A model generated the notes under the pieces. The model was not told the DNA's origin. It worked only from the letters and a program-made list of their open reading frames with translations, and did not search any database. The position numbers and the translations under genes were made by a program. Positions 1 through 8,887 of a stretch of DNA of 64,000 nt are shown here, piece after piece. Source of the stretch: Terrimicrobiaceae bacterium (GTDB lineage Bacteria > Verrucomicrobiota > Verrucomicrobiia > Chthoniobacterales > JAATET01); assembly GCA_028713285.1 (NCBI GenBank), contig JAQTOP010000002.1, positions 36,427 to 100,426 on the forward strand, given 5' to 3'. Position 1 is the first letter of the stretch, and every line of letters starts with the position of its first letter.

Positions 1-1275
1 CTGCTCGCCGGCATGAACCTCGGCAAGGTGCCCGCTCCATTGGGCGCGGAACTGTTTCTCAACGAGGCCGTTCGCGCGGCGCTCGGCCTGCCCGGAGCGA
101 CGGAACGCCGCGCGCGCGACGCCTACTTCCTCGCGCGCCTGCTCGCGATGCGCCCGCCGGGAAAAGGCCGCCTGGATGCGCTCGTGGTGCAGATGGATGC
201 CGAGGGATCGCCCCTTGCCCCGTCCCCGCTGGTCTTCGCCGGCGCTGGAACGGCGCTGCCCGCGCGCGTCGAGCGTCTGTTCGCCGACGCGCGACCGCCG
301 CAGCCAGATCCGGCATGGACCGCGGGCTGGCGGCTCGATCCGCCCGCGAAGGAAATGAAGCGCGCGATCTCGGTGACGGATTTCGAACGCTACCTCGATT
401 GCCCGTTCACATTTTATCTCGGGCGCGTGTTGAAGATGGAATCCTTTGCTCCCGCCGCCGACGAACTCGACGCCGCGCAGTTCGGCGATCTTGCGCATGC
501 GGCGCTCGAGGGCTGGGCGCTCGACGAGGCGGCAGGCCGCTCGACGGATCCCGCCGTCATCGCCCGGGCTCTCGACGCGCAGGTGACCGCGTGGGTCGAG
601 AGAAACCTCGGCCGCCGCCTCGCGCTCCCGCTGCGCGTGCAGGTGGACTCCGCGCGGAGCCGCCTCGGGGCCTTTGCGGCCTGGCAGGCGGAGGACCGCC
701 GCGCGGGATGGCGCATCCGGGCGGTCGAGAAGCCGTTTCACGAGATTCTCGGGCGGCCCTGGGAATTGGATGGCTGGACGATTGCCGGCCGCGTGGACCG
801 ACTGGACGAGAACGAACGCACCGGGCAATGGCGCGTGGTCGATTACAAGACGTTTGACGCCGCGGACAGTCCCGCCAAGAAACACCTGCGCGCCTTTCGC
901 CCGGCGGGCCTCACCTGGCCGCCGGACTACGCGCGAGTGCCGGGCTCCGCCGATTGGTGGATCAATCTGCAACTGCCGCTCTATCGTCAGTTGCTCATCG
1001 AAAGCGGACGCGATCCCGCGATGGTCGCGTGCGGCTACTTCAATCTCCCGAAGACCATTTCGGAGACCGGCCTGCAGACGTGGGACGCCCTCGACGAATC
1101 GCTCCAGGCCTCCGCGCTCGCCTGCGCGCGCAGCGTGCTCGCCGACCTCGCCCGCCGGCGGTTCTGGCCTCCGAACCCTCGCGCGGCCCACGCCGAATTT
1201 GCGGACTTTTTTGCGCCCGATCCCCTGCGGATCGTCGCACCCGACGGCGCCTTCGTTCGCTCCTGCGTGCAATGA
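1..1275 (+). CDS. AddB-like PD-(D/E)XK exonuclease, C-terminal part (5' end outside window)
   Basis: The open frame runs in from the window edge, so the ATG at 13 is probably internal: the local LLAGMNLG matches the conserved LxGLNEG region of AddB-type proteins. Counting from that ATG, DCPFTFYLG (about residues 129-137) resembles the FeS-associated segment. GDLAHAALEGW, GRVDRLD and VVDYKT (about 158-280) form a PD-(D/E)XK nuclease core with His162, Asp262 and Asp278. A Cys near the C-terminus (SCVQ) could complete an FeS cluster. In this family the protein pairs with a UvrD-like helicase to resect double-strand breaks for recombination. The next gene is that helicase and overlaps by ATGA, indicating translational coupling. 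The helicase-like N-terminal half is not visible. Confidence 0.85.
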   Translation: MLAGMNLGKVPAPLGAELFLNEAVRAALGLPGATERRARDAYFLARLLAMRPPGKGRLDALVVQMDAEGSPLAPSPLVFAGAGTALPARVERLFADARPPQPDPAWTAGWRLDPPAKEMKRAISVTDFERYLDCPFTFYLGRVLKMESFAPAADELDAAQFGDLAHAALEGWALDEAAGRSTDPAVIARALDAQVTAWVERNLGRRLALPLRVQVDSARSRLGAFAAWQAEDRRAGWRIRAVEKPFHEILGRPWELDGWTIAGRVDRLDENERTGQWRVVDYKTFDAADSPAKKHLRAFRPAGLTWPPDYARVPGSADWWINLQLPLYRQLLIESGRDPAMVACGYFNLPKTISETGLQTWDALDESLQASALACARSVLADLARRRFWPPNPRAAHAEFADFFAPDPLRIVAPDGAFVRSCVQ

Positions 1276-3752
1276 TCGCGGTCGAAAGTGAAGCCATCCT
1301 CGCCTCGGCGGGAACGGGAAAGACGCACGCGCTCACCAGCCGCATCCTTCGCCTGCTCGCGCTGGGCGTAAAGCCCGAGGCGCTCATCGCGCTCACCTTC
1401 ACGCGCAAGGCGGCAGGCGAGTTCGCTGCCACCGTCTTCCGCCGCCTCGCGACGGCGGCCCGCGATCCCGACGCCGCGCGCGAACTCTCTGCCGATCTTT
1501 GTCTTGAAGGATGGGACGCGTCCCGCTTCCAGGCATTGCTCGCCGTCGTCGTCGGGGCGATTGAGCAGCTGCAATTCCGCACGTTCGACGCATTCTTTCA
1601 GCGAGTGGTAAACGCCATGCCGTTCGAACTCGGGCTGCCCGGCGGCGTGCAGATGCTCGACGACGCCGAGGCGGCTGCGATGCGCGACCGGGTGCTATCC
1701 GGCCTGCTCGCCGCGGATTTCGATTCGGGCTCGCAGACCGCCCTTCTCGCCGCCTATCGCGACGCGACCTGGGGCGCGGAGGAAAAGGGCCTGCGACGCA
1801 AGCTCGAGGGCTTCATCAAGACGAGCCACTCTCTTTATCTCGAGTGCCGCGAGGCCAGCCAATGGGGCGGTGCGGATGGCATATGGCCTGCCGGCTGCGG
1901 ATGGCTGAACCCGGCGGAGGCGCGCGACGACGCGCTCGCGCTCGGACGCTGGGCGCAATCGAAGGACGGCGAGATCTACCGCGCCGTCGAATCGCTGGCT
2001 GTCGCGGCGCAGAAATGGGAGCCGGCCATGCGATTGCCAACCGGCCGAGTATTCGAGCAACTGCTCGAACAGCTCGCGGCGGATCCCTCCGCGACCGCAC
2101 TCACGCTCACGTATCGCAACAAGGAGTTCGAGATCGACGCGTCCATCGTACCAGCGATTCACCGCGTGATCGGACGGTTGATTGGCGAATCCCTGCGCCG
2201 CCATCTGCGAATCACGACGGGCATACGCCGCGTGCTCGAGCCATTCGACGCGGCCTACCACGAGGAGGTCCGCCTCACGGGCCGCCTCGCCTTTGCCGAC
2301 GTCGTCGAGATGCTGCGCCTCATTCCGGCGCTCGAGTGGCAGGCCCGGCTCGACGCCCGCGTGGACCATTGGCTGTTCGACGAATTCCAGGACACGAGCC
2401 TGCAGCAATGGGCCGTCGTGGAAAACCTCGTGGACGAGGTGCTGCAGGACGACTCGGGCCGGCGCAGCGCGTTTTTCGTCGGCGATCCAAAGCAATCCAT
2501 CTATCGCTGGCGCGGCGGCGAACACCGGCTGATGGAGCAAATCCTCGCGCACTACCGCGGGCGCATCCGCGAGCGGGTGCTGGCGAAATCCTACCGGTCG
2601 GACCCCGCGGTGCTCGAGCTCGTCAACCGCTACGGCGCGGTCGCCGCCGATCCGTCCAACGGCCTTCCGGCCGAGGTGGTGACCGAATGGGCGCGCTTCT
2701 GGCAGCCTCACGAGTCGGCGGCAAAGGACAGGCAGGGCCACGCGACGGTGCGCCTGCTCGAGAGCGCGGATGAGCTGCCGGACCGAGTGCTCGCGGATCT
2801 CGAGCGGATCGATCCCATCGGGCGCGGGCTCACTTGCGCCGTGCTCACGCGCGACAATGCCGCCGCGCGCACTCTCGCCGCGGCGCTCCGGGAACGCGGG
2901 TATCTCCGCGTCGCCGCCGAAACGGACGAATCGATTGCCACCGACGCGCCGGTAAATCGCGGCCTCCTCGCGCTGCTCGCTGCGGTCGCGCATCCCGCGG
3001 ATACCGCGTCGATCGCGCTCGTCGAAATGTCGCCTCTCGGCGCGCTGCCCGCGGCGGAAGGCTGGCCGGCATTTCGCACCTGGTTCCTTGCGCGCCTGAC
3101 CGCCCGCGGGCTCGAGGCCGCGCTGCGCGCCGTCATCACCCGGCTGCCGGAGGGCGGACCGCCCGATGACTTCAGCCGCCAGCGACTGCGGCTCTTGTTT
3201 GAATTTGCGCGCAAACACGACGCAGCAGGCCGGGGTGGGTTGGACGACTTTCTTCGGCTCGCGACCACGCATGGCCGCCGGGAAGTGGCGTCGTCCGCGA
3301 ACGTGCAGATCCTCACCATCCATCGGGCCAAGGGACTCGGCTTCGACGTGGTGCTGCTGCCGGTATTCGACACCACGCGCATGGACGGCGCGCCGCGAGA
3401 CACCTTCCTCGCCTGGCGGAGCGAATCGCTTGAAACCCGGTGGCTGCTCCACCGACCGGCCGCGGCGGTTTCGGACATGGATCCCGTCCTGGCCGCGGCG
3501 CAGCGGCAGCAAATCCACGCCGCGGCCTACGATGCGCTCTGCGTGTGGTATGTCGGGCTCACGCGCGCGAAGCACGCGCTGCATGTCTTCACGCTCGCTC
3601 CCGGCAAATCGGGCGGCGCCTCGCCGGTCGCGCTCTTGCGCCGGGCGCTGAGCGCAGCCGAGCCTGGCGCCGACGGGCTGCTGTGGGAAGCGGGTGACGT
3701 CGGGTGGTTTCGCGCGGTGTCCGCGCCGACGCGAGATCTACCCTGCCCGTGA
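1272..3752 (+). CDS. AddA/UvrD-like superfamily 1 helicase lacking a C-terminal nuclease domain
   Basis: The ORF track starts at a TTG (954), but the ATG at 1272 overlaps the AddB-like stop codon and places Walker A (ASAGTGKT) at residues 11-18, as in AddA/RecB. SF1A motifs follow in order: TFTRKAAGE, FDEFQDTS (about 370), GDPKQSIYRWRGG (about 404), TIHRAKGLGFDVV (about 680) and YVGLTRAKHALHVF (about 760). The predicted protein is 826 aa, whereas AddA proteins are usually 1,100-1,250 aa and end in a PD-(D/E)XK domain. Here the frame stops about 65 residues after the last helicase motif, in the sequence RDLPCP, 7 bp from the end of an opposite-strand glycosyltransferase. Either the partner supplies the only nuclease, or the 3' end was lost by rearrangement. 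Confidence 0.88.
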   Translation: MIAVESEAILASAGTGKTHALTSRILRLLALGVKPEALIALTFTRKAAGEFAATVFRRLATAARDPDAARELSADLCLEGWDASRFQALLAVVVGAIEQLQFRTFDAFFQRVVNAMPFELGLPGGVQMLDDAEAAAMRDRVLSGLLAADFDSGSQTALLAAYRDATWGAEEKGLRRKLEGFIKTSHSLYLECREASQWGGADGIWPAGCGWLNPAEARDDALALGRWAQSKDGEIYRAVESLAVAAQKWEPAMRLPTGRVFEQLLEQLAADPSATALTLTYRNKEFEIDASIVPAIHRVIGRLIGESLRRHLRITTGIRRVLEPFDAAYHEEVRLTGRLAFADVVEMLRLIPALEWQARLDARVDHWLFDEFQDTSLQQWAVVENLVDEVLQDDSGRRSAFFVGDPKQSIYRWRGGEHRLMEQILAHYRGRIRERVLAKSYRSDPAVLELVNRYGAVAADPSNGLPAEVVTEWARFWQPHESAAKDRQGHATVRLLESADELPDRVLADLERIDPIGRGLTCAVLTRDNAAARTLAAALRERGYLRVAAETDESIATDAPVNRGLLALLAAVAHPADTASIALVEMSPLGALPAAEGWPAFRTWFLARLTARGLEAALRAVITRLPEGGPPDDFSRQRLRLLFEFARKHDAAGRGGLDDFLRLATTHGRREVASSANVQILTIHRAKGLGFDVVLLPVFDTTRMDGAPRDTFLAWRSESLETRWLLHRPAAAVSDMDPVLAAAQRQQIHAAAYDALCVWYVGLTRAKHALHVFTLAPGKSGGASPVALLRRALSAAEPGADGLLWEAGDVGWFRAVSAPTRDLPCP

Positions 3753-3759
3753 ACGCCGG

Positions 3760-4647
3760 TTATTTCGGGAAGAAATACCGTTCCTTTTGCCGCCGGGAGA
3801 GTTCGCGATGCGCATGGTTGCCGCGCCATGCTCCGTAATACTGGCACGCGCGGAACGCGGCAATCTCCGGAAGTTTGCGGAACAATTGCCGCCGGGAAAG
3901 CGCCAGCGCGGCGTCGCCGAGCACCCCTGCCGCGAAATAGCGCAGGGCGTCGTGCCAGTGGACATGCACCTCCGGCATGATTCGGTGCAGGGCGATGGCT
4001 TCGCGCTCGTAACGCCGCCGCACCTGCGACCAGCGCTCGTGATGGTGGTGAAGGACGCCCGCCTTCGGCACGTAGCGCACCAGCAGCCCGCGCTCGACCA
4101 GCCGCTGCGCAAGGTGCATGTCCTCGAGGCCGGTGAGCGATTCGTCGAACCGGTGCGCGGCCCATTCCGACCGGCGGACGGCGGCGTTCGCATTATTGCA
4201 AAAGAACGGGGCCTGCCCCGATGGCCGGTGCGCGGGAAAGTATTTCTCGAACAGCACGTGCTCGCTGAATTTCGTCTCCCGCCCGCCGATCTGCCGGCCA
4301 TATGTCACCGCGACCCGCGCATCCTCGAAGGGTTTCACCAGTTCCTCCAGCCAGCGCGGCGTCGAGGGCACGCAGTGGCCGCTGATGAAAACGAGCGTCT
4401 CCCCGCGCGCCGCCTCGCAGCCGATGTTGAGCGACCGGCCGAACGAAAATTCCTCGCGCCGGATTCCCACGATGCGGCAGCCGTGCCGTGCGGCGATCTC
4501 GACCGTGCCGTCGGTCGAACCGGAATCCACCAGGACCACCTCGCGCCGGTTCGGCGGCCACGTTTGCTTCGCTATCGCATCGAGCAGCTCGCCGAGGTAA
4601 CGCGCCTCGTTGAAAGTGCGGATGATGATGGAACAGCCATGGCTCAT
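3760..4647 (-). CDS. Glycosyltransferase family 2
   Basis: This 295-aa protein begins with the GT-A nucleotide-sugar fold: CSIIIRTFNEARYLGELLDAI, then VLVDSGSTDGT. The place of the DxD metal-binding motif is taken by FISGHC, and the downstream acidic pair appears as GLEDMHLAQR. No membrane segment is obvious, so a cytosolic enzyme adding sugars to a surface polysaccharide or glycolipid is likely; donor and acceptor cannot be read from the sequence. It converges on the helicase gene (7 bp apart) and diverges from the DUF1919 gene, whose family is also linked to exopolysaccharide clusters. Confidence 0.85.
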   Translation of the reverse strand: MSHGCSIIIRTFNEARYLGELLDAIAKQTWPPNRREVVLVDSGSTDGTVEIAARHGCRIVGIRREEFSFGRSLNIGCEAARGETLVFISGHCVPSTPRWLEELVKPFEDARVAVTYGRQIGGRETKFSEHVLFEKYFPAHRPSGQAPFFCNNANAAVRRSEWAAHRFDESLTGLEDMHLAQRLVERGLLVRYVPKAGVLHHHHERWSQVRRRYEREAIALHRIMPEVHVHWHDALRYFAAGVLGDAALALSRRQLFRKLPEIAAFRACQYYGAWRGNHAHRELSRRQKERYFFPK

Positions 4648-4761
4648 CGTCGGGAAACTCCCGATAGACGTGCGGGCGGTTCCTCAGGCGCAAGAAAAAA
4701 CGTTTCTTCCCCCGCCGGGAAAATGCTTGCCCCGGTCGCGGACGGCGGAATGCTGCCACCC

Positions 4762-5388
4762 ATGAAGCCCGGAGTGATCCTCCACGCGATTTCCGACCGC
4801 GCCAACCGGTTTCGCCTCCGTGCGCGGGTGCGCAGGCCGTTTGCGATCCTCACGAACAACTGCTGGGGCTCCGCCCTGTATCGCGACCTCGACATCCCCT
4901 ATAACACGCCATTCGTCGGCACTCTCGTCCCGCCGGAGTGCTACCTGCGCCTCCTCGCCGACGTGCGCGGCCACCTCGACCAGCCGCTCCGTTTCATCGA
5001 GACCTCCCGCTACGGATGGCCCATCCGCTACCCGCTCGCCCTGCTTGGCGATTCCGAGATTCATTTCAAACATTACCGCGACCGGGCGGAGGCGGCGGAG
5101 AAATGGACCCGCCGGCTGGACCGCATGCCCCGCGATCCGGCGGCCTGGCGCGTGAAATTCTGCGATCATCACCTCAGCCTCGATCCGGTCGAAGCCGGCG
5201 CGATGCTGCACGCCTTCGACCGGACACCCTTTGAGCACAAGCTCTGCCTCCTCGGCCGGCGCGAACCTGCGCTCGCCTGCGGCGTCGTCCTGCGCGAGTG
5301 CCTGCCCGCGGGCCGCGTGCCCGACGGCCACGCCGCCTACCGCCCGTCGCTGCGCTATTTCAACGCCTCCGCCTGGCTCAACGGGTAG
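4762..5388 (+). CDS. DUF1919 family protein (exopolysaccharide-associated)
   Basis: The 208-aa product carries the family signatures FAILTNNCWGSALYRDLDIPYNTPFVGTLVPPE (quoted here in pieces: TNNCWG, YRDLDIPYNTPFVG), then YPLALLGDSEIHFKHY and VKFCDHH. DUF1919 members occur in polysaccharide and capsule clusters and are often annotated as putative acyl- or glycosyltransferases, but their biochemistry is not established. Three in-frame ATGs exist (4723, 4750, 4762). I chose the last because its product begins just before the conserved core and no clear ribosome-binding site favours the others. The neighbouring divergent GT2 gene supports a surface-glycan role. Confidence 0.75.
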   Translation: MKPGVILHAISDRANRFRLRARVRRPFAILTNNCWGSALYRDLDIPYNTPFVGTLVPPECYLRLLADVRGHLDQPLRFIETSRYGWPIRYPLALLGDSEIHFKHYRDRAEAAEKWTRRLDRMPRDPAAWRVKFCDHHLSLDPVEAGAMLHAFDRTPFEHKLCLLGRREPALACGVVLRECLPAGRVPDGHAAYRPSLRYFNASAWLNG

Positions 5389-5446
5389 CCTCGCTCGATT
5401 CACGCCGCGCTTGCGAGATGGGCAATGGACTTTAGACTCTGCCAAA

Positions 5447-6835
5447 ATGGCGCGCTCCCAACCGACCGTCCTCATTGTCGATGACGAAAAGAACACCCGC
5501 GAAGGACTGCGGGACGCCCTCGAGGACGACTTCAACGTTTACATCGCGGGCGACCTCGACGGCGCGCTCGCGACACTCGAAACCGAGCCGGCGGACGTGA
5601 TTATCACCGACCTGCGCCTCGGCGCGGATGACGGCATGCAACTTATCGAGCGCGTGCTGAAGCGTCCCAAACCACCCGTCTGCATCATGATGACGGCTTA
5701 CGGCTCGGTCGATACCGCCGTCGAGGCAATGAAGCGCGGCGCCTACGATTTCGTGACGAAGCCGGTGAACATCGACCGGCTCGAGATGCTCATCCGCCGC
5801 GCCCTTTGCGAGCGCGACACCCGCAGCGAAAACGTCGAGCTCAAGGAGCGCGTGCAGCGCAACGAATCCATCGACGCGATGATCGGCCGCTCGCCGGCGA
5901 TGATCGAGGTGTTCGACACCATCAAACAGGTCGCACCGTCGCGCGCCACCGTGCTCATCGAGGGCGAGAGCGGCACCGGCAAGGAACTCGCCGCCCACGC
6001 GATCCATCGCCTCAGCCCGCGCGCGGAGAGGAAATTCGTCGCCGTGCATTGCATGGCCCTCTCGCCGCAACTGCTCGAGAGCGAGCTGTTCGGCCACGAG
6101 CGCGGCGCATTTACCGGCGCGACTGAGCGGCGCGCCGGGCGGTTCGAGCAGGCGAACGGCGGCACCCTTTTTCTCGATGAGATCGGCGAGATCGACCCCT
6201 CCGTGCAGGTGAAAATTCTGCGCGTGCTCGGCGAACGGACGTTCGAGCGCGTGGGCGGCAACCAGACGATCCAGACGGACGTGCGCCTGGTCGCCGCGAC
6301 GAACAAGGATCTCGCAAAGCTCGTCGCCGAGGGCAGATTCCGCGACGACCTGTTCTTCCGGCTGAACGTCGTCCCCATCACCCTTCCGCCGCTGCGCACG
6401 CGCAAGGAGGACATCCCGCTGCTCGTGCAGGAATTCCTCAAGGAGGCCGCGCGCGAAAATGGAAAACCGTTTCGCGAACTCTCCCCCGAGGCCATGGCCT
6501 GCATTCTGGACTACGACTGGCCCGGCAATGTGCGCGAGTTGCGCACCGCGATCGAGCACGGCGTCGTCATGTGCGGCACGCCACGCATCGGCATGCGGGA
6601 TCTGCCCGCCAGCGTTCGCGCCGCGATTCCCATTGACGCCGCCTCCCCCGCCGGTTCCGAACCCGCCGACTCGCGGAGACCCGACGCTTTGGATTTGCAC
6701 CACGCCGAGCGAGTCCTTATTTTCCGCGCGCTGGAAGAGAGCGGCGGCAATCGCTCCGCGGCCGCCGAGCGGCTCGGCATCAGCCGCCGCACCCTGCACC
6801 GCCGGCTCAAGGAACTCAACGTCACCAAACACTAG
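5447..6835 (+). CDS. Sigma-54-dependent response regulator (NtrC/AtoC type)
   Basis: The 462-aa protein has three modules. A receiver domain (residues 5-120) contains acidic pair DDE, phospho-acceptor Asp55 (IITDLRLG) and KPVN. An AAA+ domain (about 145-380) has Walker A GESGTGKE (173-180), the sigma54-contacting GAFTGA loop (220-225), Walker B TLFLDEIGEI and the arginine-finger region RFRDDLFFRLNV. A Fis-type helix-turn-helix (about 420-460, NRSAAAERLGISRRTLHRRLKEL) ends the protein. Such proteins remodel RNAP-sigma54 at -24/-12 promoters when phosphorylated. No histidine kinase lies in this window, so it is an orphan here. The start at 5447 gives MARSQPTVLIVDDE; the longer tracked ORF would read through the end of the DUF1919 gene. 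Confidence 0.93.
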   Translation: MARSQPTVLIVDDEKNTREGLRDALEDDFNVYIAGDLDGALATLETEPADVIITDLRLGADDGMQLIERVLKRPKPPVCIMMTAYGSVDTAVEAMKRGAYDFVTKPVNIDRLEMLIRRALCERDTRSENVELKERVQRNESIDAMIGRSPAMIEVFDTIKQVAPSRATVLIEGESGTGKELAAHAIHRLSPRAERKFVAVHCMALSPQLLESELFGHERGAFTGATERRAGRFEQANGGTLFLDEIGEIDPSVQVKILRVLGERTFERVGGNQTIQTDVRLVAATNKDLAKLVAEGRFRDDLFFRLNVVPITLPPLRTRKEDIPLLVQEFLKEAARENGKPFRELSPEAMACILDYDWPGNVRELRTAIEHGVVMCGTPRIGMRDLPASVRAAIPIDAASPAGSEPADSRRPDALDLHHAERVLIFRALEESGGNRSAAAERLGISRRTLHRRLKELNVTKH

Positions 6836-6850
6836 CCGACTTCCCGTCCC

Positions 6851-8584
6851 ATGAATGACTCCTCCGGCCAGGGCTTCCAGACGTTCGTCCACTCAATCGA
6901 GCAGGGAAAATTCGCCCCGCTTCTCCGCGGGATCGCCGGCGGCGTGGTGCTGCTCACCGTCGTCCTGCTCTATCTGTTCGTCCAGTTCACCGGCTTCGAT
7001 TCACCCGCCGCGATGGATCAGGGCCAGATCTCCCGTTCGCTGGCCTCCGGCGAAGGCTTCTCCACGAAATACATCCGCCCCATGGCGCTCTGGCAGCTCA
7101 ACCATGCCGGAAAGGCGATCCCCGCCGGCAACTTCCCCGACTTCATCGAGCCGCCGCTGTCACCCCTCGTCAACACGATCCCGCTCCTCCTCGCGAAGGC
7201 GCATTGGACGATGAACCCGAAGGACATCGTCTATGCCGGCGACCGCATCATCGCCTTTTTCTCGATCCTGCTCTTCCTCGCCGCCGTCGCGGTCGCCTAC
7301 TGCGTCGCCCGTCGGCTCTTCGACGCGCAGCTCGCCTTCATCGCCTGCCTGCTCGTGCTCGTCACCGATCTGCTCTGGCAATTCTCGCTCTCGGGCCTCC
7401 CGCACATGCTCCTGCTGCTGCTCCTGATGCTCGCGAGCTGGGCCATCGTGAAGGCGATGGACGAACAGGAGGACGCACCCCAGGCCCCGGCGCTCAAAAA
7501 ATGGCTGCTCCAGGCCCTCATCGGCGCGCTCTTCGGCCTCATGACGCTGTCGCACTGGCTCGCATGCTGGTTCTTCTTCGGCTACCTGTTCTTCGCGTTC
7601 TTCCATTTCAGGCCGCGCATCCTTCCACTTGCCGCGATCGTCGGCTTTGCGGTCGTGCTCACGCCCTGGATCGTGCGCAACGTGCTTGTGAGCGGCCACC
7701 CCTTCGGCATCGCGCTCTACCCGCTCGGGCAGGATCCCCTGCTGCTCCGCTCGCTCGATCCCGACTTCAGCGACCTGTTCTACGGCTTCAAAATGAAAGT
7801 GCGCTTCGGCATCCTGGACCAGGTCGGGAAAATCTTCGCCTACCTTGGCCTCAACCTCGCCGCCGGCGCGTTTTTTGTCGCGCTCCTTCATCCCTTCAAG
7901 AGCCCGACCGCCGCGAGGTTTCGCTGGTGCGTCCTCGCGATGTGGGTCGCCGCGGTGCTCGGCATGGCCGCCTACGGCCCGATCTCCGGCACGGTGAGCG
8001 AGCTGCAGCTCCACGCGGTGTTCATCCCGCTCATGATCTTCTACGGGCTCGCGTTCCTGCTCGTGCTCTGGAACCGGCTCGGCTTCCAGCACTCGCTCAT
8101 GCGGCTGGTTTTCAATGTCATCATCGTTTTTCTCGCCGCGATCCCGATGCTGCTCACCCTCTTCGCCGGCCAGGGCCGCTCGATCAACTGGCCGCCCTAC
8201 ATCCCGCCCTACATCGCGATCCTCGGTGATTGGTATAAGCCGAAGGAGGCGCTCTGCTCCGACATGCCGTGGGCCGTCGCCTGGTATGCGAATCGCAAAT
8301 GCCTGCTCCTGCCCGACTCGCCGAAGACCATGGTCGAGATCAGCGATTACAACGTCATCGGCGCGCCCATTTCCGGGCTTTACCTCACGCCAATCACCGG
8401 CGATGCGAAACTCCTCAGCGAAATCGCCTTCGGCACCTACAAGCAATGGGGCGGCATCATCCTGCGCCAGCCCCAGAGCCAGCGCAACTTCCCGCTCAGC
8501 GTCGCCCGCCCGCTGCCGATCGACGGCAAGGTGATCCTCTATTCGGACCGCGACCGCTGGTCCGACGCCGAAAAGCAACCGTGA
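6851..8584 (+). CDS. GT39/ArnT-like polytopic membrane glycosyltransferase
   Basis: The 577-aa product has about nine to eleven hydrophobic segments, including VVLLTVVLLYLFV, IIAFFSILLFLAAVAVAY and MLLLLLLMLASWAI, followed by a soluble C-terminal region of about 130 residues. An acidic residue in the first extracytoplasmic loop (AAMDQGQISRSLASG) matches the placement of the catalytic Asp in PMT/ArnT-type enzymes. These transfer sugars from polyprenyl-phosphate donors on the periplasmic face of the inner membrane. The acceptor is unknown. It starts 15 bp after the response regulator and overlaps the next gene through GTGA, suggesting one transcription unit from the regulator through dxs. Confidence 0.7.
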   Translation: MNDSSGQGFQTFVHSIEQGKFAPLLRGIAGGVVLLTVVLLYLFVQFTGFDSPAAMDQGQISRSLASGEGFSTKYIRPMALWQLNHAGKAIPAGNFPDFIEPPLSPLVNTIPLLLAKAHWTMNPKDIVYAGDRIIAFFSILLFLAAVAVAYCVARRLFDAQLAFIACLLVLVTDLLWQFSLSGLPHMLLLLLLMLASWAIVKAMDEQEDAPQAPALKKWLLQALIGALFGLMTLSHWLACWFFFGYLFFAFFHFRPRILPLAAIVGFAVVLTPWIVRNVLVSGHPFGIALYPLGQDPLLLRSLDPDFSDLFYGFKMKVRFGILDQVGKIFAYLGLNLAAGAFFVALLHPFKSPTAARFRWCVLAMWVAAVLGMAAYGPISGTVSELQLHAVFIPLMIFYGLAFLLVLWNRLGFQHSLMRLVFNVIIVFLAAIPMLLTLFAGQGRSINWPPYIPPYIAILGDWYKPKEALCSDMPWAVAWYANRKCLLLPDSPKTMVEISDYNVIGAPISGLYLTPITGDAKLLSEIAFGTYKQWGGIILRQPQSQRNFPLSVARPLPIDGKVILYSDRDRWSDAEKQP

Positions 8585-8883
8585 AAAAATCCGAAGAACC
8601 CGAACCGGCCGCCGAACCGTGCTCCGTCTCGCTCGAGGCTGCGCTCGAGCCATCCGCTGTCTCGCTCGAGGCTGCGCTCGAGCGACTGGACGCCATCGTG
8701 CGGGAGATGGAATCCGGCGACCTTCCGCTCGAGTCCCTCATCGCGAAATACGAGGAGGGCGTCGGCCTCACGAAGGTCTGCCAGGAAAAGCTCGACCGCG
8801 CCGAGGAGCGCATCCGCATCATCACCCGCGACGCCGCTGGCAAACCCGTGCTTGAGGAATTCGATGCAACCGGCGAGGAATAG
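8581..8883 (+). CDS. xseB: Exodeoxyribonuclease VII small subunit
   Basis: The 100-aa product starts at a GTG that overlaps the previous stop codon (GTGA). The XseB core is clear: LEAALERLDAIVREMESGDLPLE, then KYEEGVGLTKVCQEKLDRAEERI, two amphipathic helices that bind the XseA catalytic subunit. XseB is normally 70-85 aa; here an N-terminal extension contains the module VSLEAALE twice, encoded by a tandem repeat. xseA is not in the window. XseB just upstream of an isoprenoid gene (here dxs) is a common bacterial arrangement. Confidence 0.9.
   Translation: MKKSEEPEPAAEPCSVSLEAALEPSAVSLEAALERLDAIVREMESGDLPLESLIAKYEEGVGLTKVCQEKLDRAEERIRIITRDAAGKPVLEEFDATGEE
8626..8682 (+). repeat. Tandem duplication inside xseB (24 bp identical, period 33 bp)
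   Basis: The 24-bp unit beginning gtctcgctcgaggctgcgct occurs at 8626-8649 and again at 8659-8682. In frame it duplicates the peptide VSLEAALE, the start of the first XseB helix, so the gene has gained 11 codons without a frame change. The identity of the copies suggests a recent slippage or duplication event. Confidence 0.9.
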
Positions 8884-8887
8884 GCAG

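Noticed and set aside
954-1271. N-terminal extension of the helicase from a TTG
   Set aside because: It would overlap the AddB-like gene by 320 bp; the ATG at 1272 gives the standard spacing to Walker A and an ATGA overlap.
3694-4761. Upstream extension of the DUF1919 ORF
   Set aside because: This part is antisense to the GT2 gene; family similarity begins only after 4762.
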